Origin: Cellvibrio zantedeschiae
Lineage (GTDB): Bacteria > Pseudomonadota > Gammaproteobacteria > Pseudomonadales > Cellvibrionaceae
Reading direction: 5' to 3'
Assembly: GCF_014652535.1 (NCBI RefSeq)
Contig: NZ_BMYZ01000003.1
Span: 434,001 to 498,000 of the forward strand
DNA length: 64,000 nt
The first letter of the stretch is position 1; every line of letters starts with the position of its first letter. The position numbers and the translations under genes are program-made. Shown here one piece after another: positions 53,606-62,249 of the stretch. The notes beneath the pieces were generated by a model. That model was not told the origin of the DNA, made no database searches, and worked only from the letters and a program-made list of their open reading frames with translations.

Positions 53606-55690
53606 TTAAAAACCTTCGCTACGAATGTTCCAGGTTTTTGGAAAGCCTGTGTAGTCGCCTGTCTGCGGATTTTTTTCCAACATTATGGCGACCGCGCTCA
53701 ACAAAGATGCGTTGGCGGGAAGATAAACGGCGAGATCTGCGCCCACTTGTGGGCAATGGCCGTTGTTCAAGTAGTAATTATTTTTACTATCTTTCAATAA
53801 CAATTGCACGGCTTGCTCCGGGCGATTTAAACGCGCGGCGGTCATGGCCAACATAGGATAATCCCAGCCCCAAATTTTTGTATCGAATGCCCAATGTTTT
53901 AACACGGCATCCAAAGTGTTATTCATTACTTTTTGGTCAACATGAGCATCGTTAAAAAATGCGGTGGGTGCAAGCATGCTGGGATGATCTTCACGACTCG
54001 CTGCATTATCAAAGGTATCCGGAATGGATTCCATGGCAACATATTTTCCATCTTTAATTGGTAGCGCCGATAATAACTCCAATTGCTTTTGCCATTGCGC
54101 ATTTACAGGTAAACCCTGGCGTACACGCCACGCTTGTGCAATTTCAAGTCCGTAACGCCAATAAGCCAATTCATAAGTCGGGTTGCGGCTTTGGGTGGGC
54201 GTGTAAATTTCTTGCGCAATCCAGATAGGTGCGTTTAATTCGAAACGATTTTTAACTTTATCCCAAGTCAGCATCGACGACATGGCTTGCGCGGTTTCTT
54301 CTACTAGCGCGGCGTATTTTTGCATCACTTTATCGCGTGAATTTTTATTGCCAGATTTGGTAAACAATAATTCTGCCAGATGAATTGCGTGAGGTTGATT
54401 CCAAATAATTAAGGCGTTACCACCGGGGCTCTCGCGTCCCTCCGGCCCTACCATTTTTGGCCAGCGTGCGCCTTCAAGACCTCTTTTTTTTGCGATATCG
54501 CGTGCAACATCCAAGTGTTTCAGGTACCAATCAAAAATAGGTTGTGCAGATTCGCTGCGGTTCCAGAGAATCCAATGGGAATAACTAAGCCATGCCATTT
54601 CGGTGTGAAATTTTCCGTACCAGGAACTCGCCGTTAAGCCGGTTTCTTGCGTAGGAATGTTTGCGCGTGCCTGGGTTGCAAGCACATATTGCGATAGCAG
54701 AATACGACGTTGCAATTCTGTTGCCTGTGAATCTGTGTTTTGCGTTAAATCGACAAAAGCGCCGGACTTCCAATAGCCTTGCCAGAAATGTTTGGCAGAT
54801 TGCGCTGTGTCAGCAAAAGCCAGTGATTTTATTTTGGCATTTACCGACTCCACATATTCCACGGTAAATTCAAACGACTCTTTATTACTAGCCGGTGTGA
54901 GTTCAATGTTGTGCGCAGAAAGTTGTCTTAGACTTGCCTGGCCTTTCCACTGGACGACTATAGAGAAAACTTCATCGTCTACTTTGCGTTCAAGTACGAG
55001 CTGTTGTTTGGATTCTTTGATTATGCGCGTGCTGTGTTCGTCGTCGCGAAGCCAATCCATGTTCGGGGTGTTTTTTACGGCGAAGTCATAACCGCGCGGA
55101 AAACGAAATTGCACAGTCAATCGCGCATTTTTATTCAGTGGCGATTTAAGTTGGAAAGCAACGGCATCACGATTTGCGTGAGCTGCGCTTGTAACTAAAA
55201 CAGGTTGGTTAGTTAATTCATAACGGCTGGTTAATTTGCCATTCCATAAATCCAATTGCTGATTGATGTTGGATATTTTATTGGGATCTACTTTTTGCCC
55301 ATCCAACAAAAGACTAATTTGTCCCAAAGGTAAATCGTGGGGATTTTGCCGTAACCATTGGGCAGCAGGTGTATTGGTTTGGGTGGGGAATTTAATGGTG
55401 CGCTCGTAAGCTTGGTATTCTTCATCGGCCTCGGCGAGTTGGTGCACATTAGAGCCTTTGTTGTGCCACGCCCAGCGCGCTTTGGTTTCCAGCGGAAAAC
55501 CTGCGGAAAAATATTCATCACCAAAACTTTGAAATCCTGTTACGTCTGCAGTGAATGCAAATTTTCCGTTGCCCAAGGTGAAAGGGCTTTTCATATCAAC
55601 ACTTTTTACAGCGGGTGAAAAAGCAGACACAATTTTTTGGCGGTTTATGGCATCGGCGTTAGTATTCCAACTCAACATACAAAGCAACAC
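53606..55690 (-). CDS. Secreted glycoside hydrolase-like protein (GH65-like, (alpha/alpha)6 type)
   Basis: This protein of about 694 residues begins after a strand-rich region with SPFTLGNGKFAFTADVTGFQ and WAWHNKG, a pattern I recall from uncharacterised GH65-related proteins. A helical (alpha/alpha)6-type domain follows (FHTEMAWLSYSHWILWNRSE, RWPKMVGPEGRESPGGNALI, YWRYGLEIAQAW). The reaction is unknown. The open frame begins at TTG 55690 inside a signal peptide. A better start, ATG 55754, is one base out of frame because of an A10 run (55725-55734); with nine A it would read into a full signal peptide. It follows the TonB receptor gene on the same strand but behind a terminator. Confidence 0.72.
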   Translation of the reverse strand: MLLCMLSWNTNADAINRQKIVSAFSPAVKSVDMKSPFTLGNGKFAFTADVTGFQSFGDEYFSAGFPLETKARWAWHNKGSNVHQLAEADEEYQAYERTIKFPTQTNTPAAQWLRQNPHDLPLGQISLLLDGQKVDPNKISNINQQLDLWNGKLTSRYELTNQPVLVTSAAHANRDAVAFQLKSPLNKNARLTVQFRFPRGYDFAVKNTPNMDWLRDDEHSTRIIKESKQQLVLERKVDDEVFSIVVQWKGQASLRQLSAHNIELTPASNKESFEFTVEYVESVNAKIKSLAFADTAQSAKHFWQGYWKSGAFVDLTQNTDSQATELQRRILLSQYVLATQARANIPTQETGLTASSWYGKFHTEMAWLSYSHWILWNRSESAQPIFDWYLKHLDVARDIAKKRGLEGARWPKMVGPEGRESPGGNALIIWNQPHAIHLAELLFTKSGNKNSRDKVMQKYAALVEETAQAMSSMLTWDKVKNRFELNAPIWIAQEIYTPTQSRNPTYELAYWRYGLEIAQAWRVRQGLPVNAQWQKQLELLSALPIKDGKYVAMESIPDTFDNAASREDHPSMLAPTAFFNDAHVDQKVMNNTLDAVLKHWAFDTKIWGWDYPMLAMTAARLNRPEQAVQLLLKDSKNNYYLNNGHCPQVGADLAVYLPANASLLSAVAIMLEKNPQTGDYTGFPKTWNIRSEGF

Positions 55691-55724
55691 TAGCGAATAC
55701 CAAGTGGATTTCGCACCTACTGGA

Positions 55725-55734
55725 TTTTTTTTTT
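55725..55734. repeat. Homopolymer T10/A10 in the probable signal-peptide region
   Basis: Ten consecutive T (A10 on the coding strand) lie between ATG 55754 and the open frame of the GH65-like protein. Nine or twelve A would join them in frame. Such runs slip in replication and in sequencing, so this may be an assembly error or a phase-variable switch. Confidence 0.6.
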
Positions 55735-55811
55735 GCGTTGGGTTGAGGAGCCATTCCGATATCCACTAAATAGTTAAGCCTAGTGTAATGCGAATAATAA
55801 ATTTGTCGCGA

Positions 55812-55845
55812 ATAAAAAGGTAACCCGCTTTTTAGAGCGGGTTAC
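55812..55845 (-). terminator. Terminator after the carbohydrate-locus TonB receptor gene
   Basis: On the minus strand GTAACCCGCT and AGCGGGTTAC form a perfect ten-base-pair stem followed by CTTTTTATT. It lies 20 bp after the receptor stop and separates it from the GH65-like gene. Confidence 0.9.
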
Positions 55846-55864
55846 AAGTGGGGTCTAGCAAAAA

Positions 55865-58800
55865 TTAAAACTTGGCATTGATACCAATGAAATACTCTTG
55901 CCCGAGTACGTCATAAGTTGCGGGATAAGTATTTGCACGAATTTGCGCGCTACCTACCACTGGTGGATCATTGTCGAGGACGTTGTTGATACCGCCATAC
56001 AACTGAATGTTTTCCATCACATTGGCAGTGAAAGAAATATCCAGATATTGCTGGGAAGGTAATTTTGGATACACCAAGGTGCTAAGCGCCGGCGCTGTTT
56101 TGCCGAGGCGTGTTGGCAATACATGGGTATCTATAGTGACGGCACTCATATAGCGGTGACGCAGGCTAAATGAGTAATTGTCCAAGGCCCAGGTAATGCG
56201 AGTGGTGCCGCGATATTCCGGGATTGGTTCGCCACAGGTTGCCCCGTAAGAACCTACACAGTGGTTGATAACATTCGGGAACGCCTGCACAGGTGTGAGC
56301 GAGAAATCATCGGTGTAAGTCCAATCGGTTCCCACATCGATTTTGCTGTTACTGAGTTCAAAGCTGTAACGCATCGCCAAATCCACACCAGAGGTTTCCA
56401 GCGCGCCGGTGTTGGCCTGGCGAATTTGCACGGCATTGCTATCGGTAATTGCGCCTGTGTTGCCGTCGCGATGAACCGCTTTACAGAATTCGCTATTTGC
56501 ATCCTTGATCACGTTGTAACAGAGGTTGAGGGTATTGTTGAGGCCGCCGCCCAAGGTGGCGATAGCACCGTCCAAGGTGATATCGAAATAATCCAGGCTC
56601 AAGCGCAGGTTAGGCAGGGCAGATGGAGTAATAACAACACCCAGGGTTTTGGTGTCCGAGGTCTCTTCACCCACGTTGGGGTTGCCACCAAAATCCGCTG
56701 GAATAATGGTGTTGGGCTGCACGCCCGCTGTGAACACTTGTGATGTAGGAACACCGGTGGCTTCGCAGACGGCGCGAACATCGGCAGTTTGCTGGGATGC
56801 GGGTTGTTTGCTGGAACATGGATCTGTCGCTGTCTCCACTGAACGACGCAAGCCGCCAAACAATTCAGCCATATTGGGCGCACGTATGGCGCGTTGGAAT
56901 TGGCCGCGGAATGCTAAGTCATCATTAACTTGCCATTCCAAACCACCTAAATAAGTTGCCGCCCCGCCAATCCCGGACAAGCTGTAATCTGAATAACGGA
57001 AGGCTGCGTTGGCGGTAAGGTTTTTAATGGCCGTGACATCTTTAACCAGAGGTACGCGCATTTCAGAGAATATCTCTTTAACGCTCAGGCTGCCGCCGGT
57101 CGGTAAACCTGCGTTAAAGCCCACGACATCGCCGGAGGATAAATAAGTATCTGGCGAATATTGCGCGCTGGTACTGCGCCATTCTGTACCCACCGCAAAA
57201 CCGACTGCGCCTGCAGGCAATTGGAATAAATCACCGGAAATGCTGGCCGCAAATACTTTCATGCTGGCTTCGGTGGTATTTTTTGCGCTGATTCTGATGG
57301 CCTTCGCACAGGCTTCATCTACATTCAACCCGAACACATTACACACGGGCTTGTTGCTGCCGTTGCTGAGAAGCGCCGCTTGTAATTGGCTGCGCGATAA
57401 AGCATTGAACAGATCTTCGGTGGTGTCGGTTTTGGCGTAGGTGTAATAAACGTCGTAGTTGAGGTTGCTCAGGAAGTTATTGGAGTAACTGCCCAACTCA
57501 CCTTTTATACCCAAGGCACCGCGGAATACATCGCGCTCGGTTTCCGAGCGGCGCTTACCCACTTCGCTGTAACGTTTGCCCAAAGTGACCATCGCCAAAC
57601 CGTCGCCTGCAACTGTGGTGCGCGAGGTGGAGCCACTAGTGACTTTGGTGCTGCCGGTTTCGCGCAAATCCAGTTGGTTGAGCACTTCCTGCATGCCTGC
57701 GGACAGGTAAGGATTGTTCACGTTTAACAGGGTGGTGGTGCCTACGTTGCTGGGTGCGAGCTGTGCGTCTACGGTATTTTCGCTGTAGTGCAACTCAAGG
57801 TAACCGGTAGCCTTCTCGCTAAAGTCGTAATGGCTGAAGAGGTTCGCCATTACACGTTCTTGCGGAATAATCAGGTAGTTGTCTGGCCCGAGGTTGAAGC
57901 GATCTTGCGGGTCCAGAGCTGCGCGTGCGGTTTTACCGGTGTTATCAAAAGTCACACCGAAGGCGCCAAAGTTACCTATGCCCGCTCCCGTATAAGCTGC
58001 ATTCAAAGCAGCGTTGGATTGCGCCGAACCGGGTAAAGGAATACCGGAAATGCGCGACGCCGGAATATCACCACTGCCGCCGCGTACAAAACCGAGCTCG
58101 CCACCTGCGCTTACACAACTGGCAAGTGATGCGTTAAACACGTCGCCCGCACTGTGATCAGTACCGCTGCCTTTCACTACGCAACCGTCAGAGAGCGAAT
58201 CAAATGCAAAATCACCGCGCTCGCCACGGGTAATGCCGCCGCGCGTGAGCTTGTTAATGGAGATAACCGCGTTACCGCGACCTTCGTCAAAGTTAGTGCC
58301 GGCGGTGATATCGAAACTGTAGTTGCCGGTACCGGTGGGGCTATCTGCACCGTATTGTGCATTGAGCTCTACACCTTCAAAGTCATCACGCATGATGAAG
58401 TTGACCACACCGGTGATGGCATCGGAGCCGTAAACAGCAGAGGAGCCGCCGGTGACAATCTCGGTTCGCTCAATCAATGCGGAAGGAATGGTATTCAGGT
58501 CGGTGACTTGTTCCGGCCCATGGATCGCAAAGCGGCGACCATTGACCAACACGAGATTGCGGGTAGCGCCGAAGCCGCGCAAGTTGACGTCAGCCGTACC
58601 TCCGGGAACTGTATTGGCAGAGGCGCCGCCGTTGGTGGAAGCCACAAACTGGGGCGATTTAGCTAGCTGTTCTTCCACGTTGATTTTGCCGGACAGCTTG
58701 ATGTCCTCGGCGCTGATAACGGATACGGGGGTGGATGCATCAAAACCATCGCGCTTGATGCGCGAACCTGTTACCACAACTTCTTGCACGTCGCCGGCAG

Positions 58801-58918
58801 TTTCACCATTGGGCGCGGCATACAAAATGGGGCTCAGGAGTGAGGCACACAGAACGCTTAAACCGCCGATGCCTCCCAATAAATTAGTGTGATCTGAGCT
58901 GGAACGATTCTTTTTCAT
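55865..58918 (-). CDS. TonB-dependent receptor of a carbohydrate locus
   Basis: This 1017-residue outer-membrane transporter has a signal peptide (about 12-35), TonB-box-like DVQEVVVTGSRIKRD, a plug domain with STPVSVISAEDIKLSG, DVNLRGFGATRNLVLVNGRR, SSAVYGSDAITGVVNFIMRD, and a long barrel ending EYFIGINAKF with a terminal Phe. It has no STN domain, so it does not signal through FecR. Placement beside an IclR regulator, sugar dehydrogenase and hydrolases suggests uptake of oligosaccharides. GAGAGG precedes ATG. It diverges from the IclR gene across a large palindromic site. Confidence 0.93.
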   Translation of the reverse strand: MKKNRSSSDHTNLLGGIGGLSVLCASLLSPILYAAPNGETAGDVQEVVVTGSRIKRDGFDASTPVSVISAEDIKLSGKINVEEQLAKSPQFVASTNGGASANTVPGGTADVNLRGFGATRNLVLVNGRRFAIHGPEQVTDLNTIPSALIERTEIVTGGSSAVYGSDAITGVVNFIMRDDFEGVELNAQYGADSPTGTGNYSFDITAGTNFDEGRGNAVISINKLTRGGITRGERGDFAFDSLSDGCVVKGSGTDHSAGDVFNASLASCVSAGGELGFVRGGSGDIPASRISGIPLPGSAQSNAALNAAYTGAGIGNFGAFGVTFDNTGKTARAALDPQDRFNLGPDNYLIIPQERVMANLFSHYDFSEKATGYLELHYSENTVDAQLAPSNVGTTTLLNVNNPYLSAGMQEVLNQLDLRETGSTKVTSGSTSRTTVAGDGLAMVTLGKRYSEVGKRRSETERDVFRGALGIKGELGSYSNNFLSNLNYDVYYTYAKTDTTEDLFNALSRSQLQAALLSNGSNKPVCNVFGLNVDEACAKAIRISAKNTTEASMKVFAASISGDLFQLPAGAVGFAVGTEWRSTSAQYSPDTYLSSGDVVGFNAGLPTGGSLSVKEIFSEMRVPLVKDVTAIKNLTANAAFRYSDYSLSGIGGAATYLGGLEWQVNDDLAFRGQFQRAIRAPNMAELFGGLRRSVETATDPCSSKQPASQQTADVRAVCEATGVPTSQVFTAGVQPNTIIPADFGGNPNVGEETSDTKTLGVVITPSALPNLRLSLDYFDITLDGAIATLGGGLNNTLNLCYNVIKDANSEFCKAVHRDGNTGAITDSNAVQIRQANTGALETSGVDLAMRYSFELSNSKIDVGTDWTYTDDFSLTPVQAFPNVINHCVGSYGATCGEPIPEYRGTTRITWALDNYSFSLRHRYMSAVTIDTHVLPTRLGKTAPALSTLVYPKLPSQQYLDISFTANVMENIQLYGGINNVLDNDPPVVGSAQIRANTYPATYDVLGQEYFIGINAKF

Positions 58919-59171
58919 AGCCTCTCTTTTCCTTTGAATTAGTTATTAATCTCGCCGCCCCTGCTTGGTGCCGAGCGTGGCTGCAATCTGTCAGGTTGAG
59001 CAACTGCTAAAACGCGTAAAGCCTGGAGGAACCGACCGAACTGTGACCAGGTTATTAAGGGGCTTTTGCTGCAGAGCGCCTGCTTGCCTTATTTTTACTC
59101 TTATGGTCATCGCTTCACCGCGCTACACTAGGTGTCTAACGCTATAGGCGAACACAAACTAAAAAATCGTC

Positions 59172-59208
59172 GTTTCACACTATGGGATTTAATCCTATAG
59201 ATTGAAAC
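59172..59208. promoter_or_regulatory. Large palindrome between TonB receptor and IclR genes, probable IclR operator
   Basis: CTATGGGATT, T, AATCCTATAG (59180-59200) is a 21-bp palindrome with one mismatched pair, flanked by GTTTCA (59172-59177) and TGAAAC (59203-59208), which extend the symmetry. GTTTCA/TGAAAC half-sites recur in IclR-family operators such as that of KdgR. The rest of the 395 bp spacer 58919-59313 holds no gene; another TGAAAC occurs at 59285-59290. Confidence 0.7.
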
Positions 59209-59313
59209 AAAATACGTCAATGCTATACGTTGAATATTATCTATGCGCGTTTTTTGATTGACATAGGCCATAAAATTCCACAATATGAAACTCAATCCCT
59301 TTAGGTGAGACAA

Positions 59314-60117
59314 ATGCAGGAACATGAAACCAATAACGAATCGGGTGAAGAAGCTAAGGGAAAGGGCCTTTCAGGGGCGCAAACTCTCATTCGCGGCTTG
59401 GAAATTTTGTCGGTAGTCGCCAATGGCACCGGTAATTTGCAGGATATCGCCAATGCTTTAGGGCTATCGCGCTCAACCGCGCACCGGCTTGCCAACACCA
59501 TGGTTGAACAACGGTTTCTGAATTTCACTCCGCGTATTGGTTACAGCCTGGGCGCAAAATTAATTGAGCTTGGGCATAAATCATCCCAGCAAATGAGCTT
59601 GCCCCGGGTTGCCTACGAGCACATCGCACTCCTCGCCTCCGCTACTGGCGATACGGTGCACTTGGGGGTGTTGGATAATGACAGCGCGCTCTATCTGGAC
59701 AAAATTCCCGGTTCGCGCCGCATTGAAATCAGCTCGCGCATTGGCGAGCGCCAGCCGCTCAGTTCTACCGGGTTGGGGAAAGCATTGTTGCTCGACCATT
59801 CCAAAACGCAGCTGGAAGCCATTTATAACCGCGAGCAAAGCCAGTACCACACCAATTTGGAAAGCTGGCTGGAGCGGATGGATGCATATAGCCGCCAGGG
59901 CTGTGCATTTGACCTGGAAGAAAACGAAGACCGCATTCGCTGCGTAGCGGCGCCTATTCGCAATGCGGGCGACAAAATTATTGGTTCAATTAGCGTTGCC
60001 TCGGCGGCCCAGTACATGGACGACGAGCGCATGAATGAACTGAGGGAAAGCGTTATTGCTACGGCGAAAGCCATCTCCGCTGAATACGGATGGAGTGAAA
60101 AATCCGTCACTAAATAA
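59314..60117 (+). CDS. IclR-family transcriptional regulator
   Basis: This protein of about 267 residues has an N-terminal winged helix-turn-helix (LIRGLEILSVVANGTGNL, QDIANALGLSRSTAHRLANT) and a C-terminal IclR effector domain (GDTVHLGVLDNDSALYLDKI, PLSSTGLGKALL, GCAFDLEENEDRIRCVAAPI, GSISVAS). ATG 59314 is chosen because AGGTGAG lies four bases upstream; a GTG at 59305 overlaps that site. It is 29 bp before the SDR gene and likely regulates the whole locus in response to a sugar acid or deoxy-sugar derived intermediate. Confidence 0.94.
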   Translation: MQEHETNNESGEEAKGKGLSGAQTLIRGLEILSVVANGTGNLQDIANALGLSRSTAHRLANTMVEQRFLNFTPRIGYSLGAKLIELGHKSSQQMSLPRVAYEHIALLASATGDTVHLGVLDNDSALYLDKIPGSRRIEISSRIGERQPLSSTGLGKALLLDHSKTQLEAIYNREQSQYHTNLESWLERMDAYSRQGCAFDLEENEDRIRCVAAPIRNAGDKIIGSISVASAAQYMDDERMNELRESVIATAKAISAEYGWSEKSVTK

Positions 60118-60146
60118 ATCTATCAATACAACAAGGCAGGCTGTGA

Positions 60147-60923
60147 ATGTTGTTGCAAGGCAAAAGAGTTTTAGTCACCGGCGGCACTCACGGTATTGGC
60201 CGCGCAACGGCATTGATGGTTGCGGCCCAAGGTGCAGATGTTGGTATTAATGATCTTCAAAACGGTGACGCTGCTGCCAGCCTTGTGCAAGAAATTCAGG
60301 CTATGGGCCGCCGCGCATTTTTTCATGCGGGTGATGTTGCAGATCCCCAAGTTGCCACGGATTTTATTGCAGCGGCCGTAAAAAATTTTAATGGTGTGGA
60401 CGTGTTTGTCTCCAACGCTGGCATTTGCCCCTTCCACAGTTTTTTAGAAATGCCTATCGAGACCTTGCGCCGCACTATGGATGTAAATCTGCTCGGCGCC
60501 TACACCATGTGCCAGGCTGCCGCGCAACAAATGGTTAGCCAGGGTAAAGATTCCCAAGGTCGCGGCGGTTCTATTATTGCAATCAGTTCCATTTCGGCGT
60601 TGGTGGGCGGTGAAATGCAAACCCACTACACACCAACCAAAGCAGGCGTACATTCGCTTATGCAATCCACGGCCATCGCATTGGGAAAATATGGCATACG
60701 CTGCAACTCGGTGATGCCTGGCACAATCCAAACTGACATCAACAAAGACGATTTAAGTAATCCCGAAAAACGTGCCTATATGGAAAAACGAATTCCACTC
60801 GGGCGCTTGGGGGTGCCAGAAGATATTGCCAAGGTAGTAGTATTTTTAGCATCAGATCTTGCGGACTATGTGACGGGTGCTTCGGTACTTGCAGATGGCG
60901 GGATGTTTGTAAATTTGCAGTGA
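60147..60923 (+). CDS. SDR-family oxidoreductase, probable L-rhamnose 1-dehydrogenase
   Basis: This 258-residue enzyme has TGGTHGIG (residues 11-18) for NAD(P) binding, SNAGI near 89, the catalytic Ser in AISSIS (about 145-150), and Y161-x-x-x-K165. It closely resembles the Azotobacter L-rhamnose 1-dehydrogenase as I remember it, sharing NAGICPFHSFL, SSISALVGGEMQTHYTPTKAG, CNSVMPGTI, TDINKDDLS, PLGRLG and the exact C-terminus FVNLQ. That enzyme makes L-rhamnono-lactone in the non-phosphorylating rhamnose pathway. It lies between the IclR gene (29 bp) and lldD (99 bp). Another deoxysugar or aldose is possible. Confidence 0.82.
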   Translation: MLLQGKRVLVTGGTHGIGRATALMVAAQGADVGINDLQNGDAAASLVQEIQAMGRRAFFHAGDVADPQVATDFIAAAVKNFNGVDVFVSNAGICPFHSFLEMPIETLRRTMDVNLLGAYTMCQAAAQQMVSQGKDSQGRGGSIIAISSISALVGGEMQTHYTPTKAGVHSLMQSTAIALGKYGIRCNSVMPGTIQTDINKDDLSNPEKRAYMEKRIPLGRLGVPEDIAKVVVFLASDLADYVTGASVLADGGMFVNLQ

Positions 60924-61022
60924 TTTTTATTTTTTACAATGACACTAGATCCCTGCGGGGATTACGGCAAAAAAAGATAAATAAAATTAGAAACTAAGTT
61001 TTGTGAGAGAAAACTACAACAA

Positions 61023-62168
61023 ATGATCCTGGCCAATATCGAAGATTACCGAACACTCGCACGCAAACGCTTGCCGCATTTTTTATTTGAATATATCGAC
61101 GGCGGCGCCTTTAGTGAAACTACGTTGCGCAACAACAGTGCCGATTTGCAAACTATCGCTTTGCGTCAGCGAGTGCTGCGCGATGTTTCCTCCGTATCAA
61201 CCGCTACGACTTTGTTTGGAAAAGAATATGCCATGCCCTTGGGTTTATCGCCCATAGGTATCGCCGGTTTAAACGCGCGGCGCGGTGAAGTACAAGCAGC
61301 ACAAGCGGCGGAAGAAGCAGGTGTACCTTTTTGTCTTTCAACAGTGTCGGCCTGTGCAATTGATGAAGTGCGTGCAGCGGTAAATAATCCCATCTGGTTT
61401 CAGTTGTACATGATTAAAGATCGCGGATTTTTGCGCGAGATTTTAGCGCGCGCAAAAGCAGCGGGAACCGATACTTTGTTATTTACGGTTGATATGCCGG
61501 TGCCTGCAACACGCTACCGCGATATGCGATCCGGTTTATCGTCCGGCACTATATTGCAACGTAAAATTACGCGCGCACGGCAGGTACTTATGCGTCCACA
61601 ATGGGCGTGGGATGTCGGATTGTTTGGTCGTCCGCACACGCTCGGTAATATTGCGCCCGTGTTAGGTGATAACGCGGGGATTGATGAATTTTGGAGTTGG
61701 CTTGCACAAAATTTTGATCCAACAGTCACTTGGGCGGATATAGATCGCATTCGCGCAGAGTGGGACGGAAAATTTATTATCAAAGGTATTCTGGATTCGG
61801 AAGACGCCAAGCAAGCGGCATCAATAGGCGCAGATGGCATTATTGTTTCCAATCACGGTGGTCGACAATTGGATGGCGCCCTGTCATCCATTCGTGCATT
61901 GCCAGACATTGCTGATGCCGTGGGCAATGACCTCGGTATTATTTTAGACAGCGGTGTACGCAGCGGACTTGATGTCGTACGTGCACTCGCACTCGGTGCA
62001 AATTTTGTAATGATTGGACGACCTTGGGTTTATGCTTTGGCGGCGCGCCAGAAAAAAGGTGTGCGGGAAATATTGGATATTTTTAAAAACGAAATGCGCG
62101 TTGCAATGGCGCTCTCTGGCAATACATCGGTCAACACAATTAAACGTGACAGTTTGGTAAATTTATAA
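61023..62168 (+). CDS. lldD: FMN-dependent alpha-hydroxy-acid (L-lactate) dehydrogenase
   Basis: This 381-residue enzyme belongs to the FMN-dependent alpha-hydroxy-acid oxidase/dehydrogenase family, a TIM barrel. Family marks are YIDGGAFSETTLRNN near the start, PLGLSPIGIAGL, FQLYMIKDR, LLFTVDMPVPATRYRD, and the active-site SNHGGRQLDG with H278 and R281, followed by DSGVRSGLDVVRALALGA. Length fits respiratory LldD. It oxidises L-lactate to pyruvate at the membrane. In a rhamnose or fucose locus, L-lactate is an end product of the non-phosphorylating route, so this placement makes sense. Confidence 0.85.
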   Translation: MILANIEDYRTLARKRLPHFLFEYIDGGAFSETTLRNNSADLQTIALRQRVLRDVSSVSTATTLFGKEYAMPLGLSPIGIAGLNARRGEVQAAQAAEEAGVPFCLSTVSACAIDEVRAAVNNPIWFQLYMIKDRGFLREILARAKAAGTDTLLFTVDMPVPATRYRDMRSGLSSGTILQRKITRARQVLMRPQWAWDVGLFGRPHTLGNIAPVLGDNAGIDEFWSWLAQNFDPTVTWADIDRIRAEWDGKFIIKGILDSEDAKQAASIGADGIIVSNHGGRQLDGALSSIRALPDIADAVGNDLGIILDSGVRSGLDVVRALALGANFVMIGRPWVYALAARQKKGVREILDIFKNEMRVAMALSGNTSVNTIKRDSLVNL

Positions 62169-62249
62169 ATCCATAATCCTGTGTCGCTGAGCGGAAATTA
62201 CAGGAGCTTTAAATTTACCGAACATAAATGAAAATTATGAGTGAGAGCA

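Noticed and set aside
56261-56743. 160-codon plus-strand frame opposite the TonB receptor
   Set aside because: Antisense to the barrel region of a well-supported gene; composition is shadow-like.
58154-58666. 170-codon plus-strand frame opposite the TonB receptor
   Set aside because: The receptor frame has full plug-domain motifs here; the opposite frame has none and no ribosome binding site.
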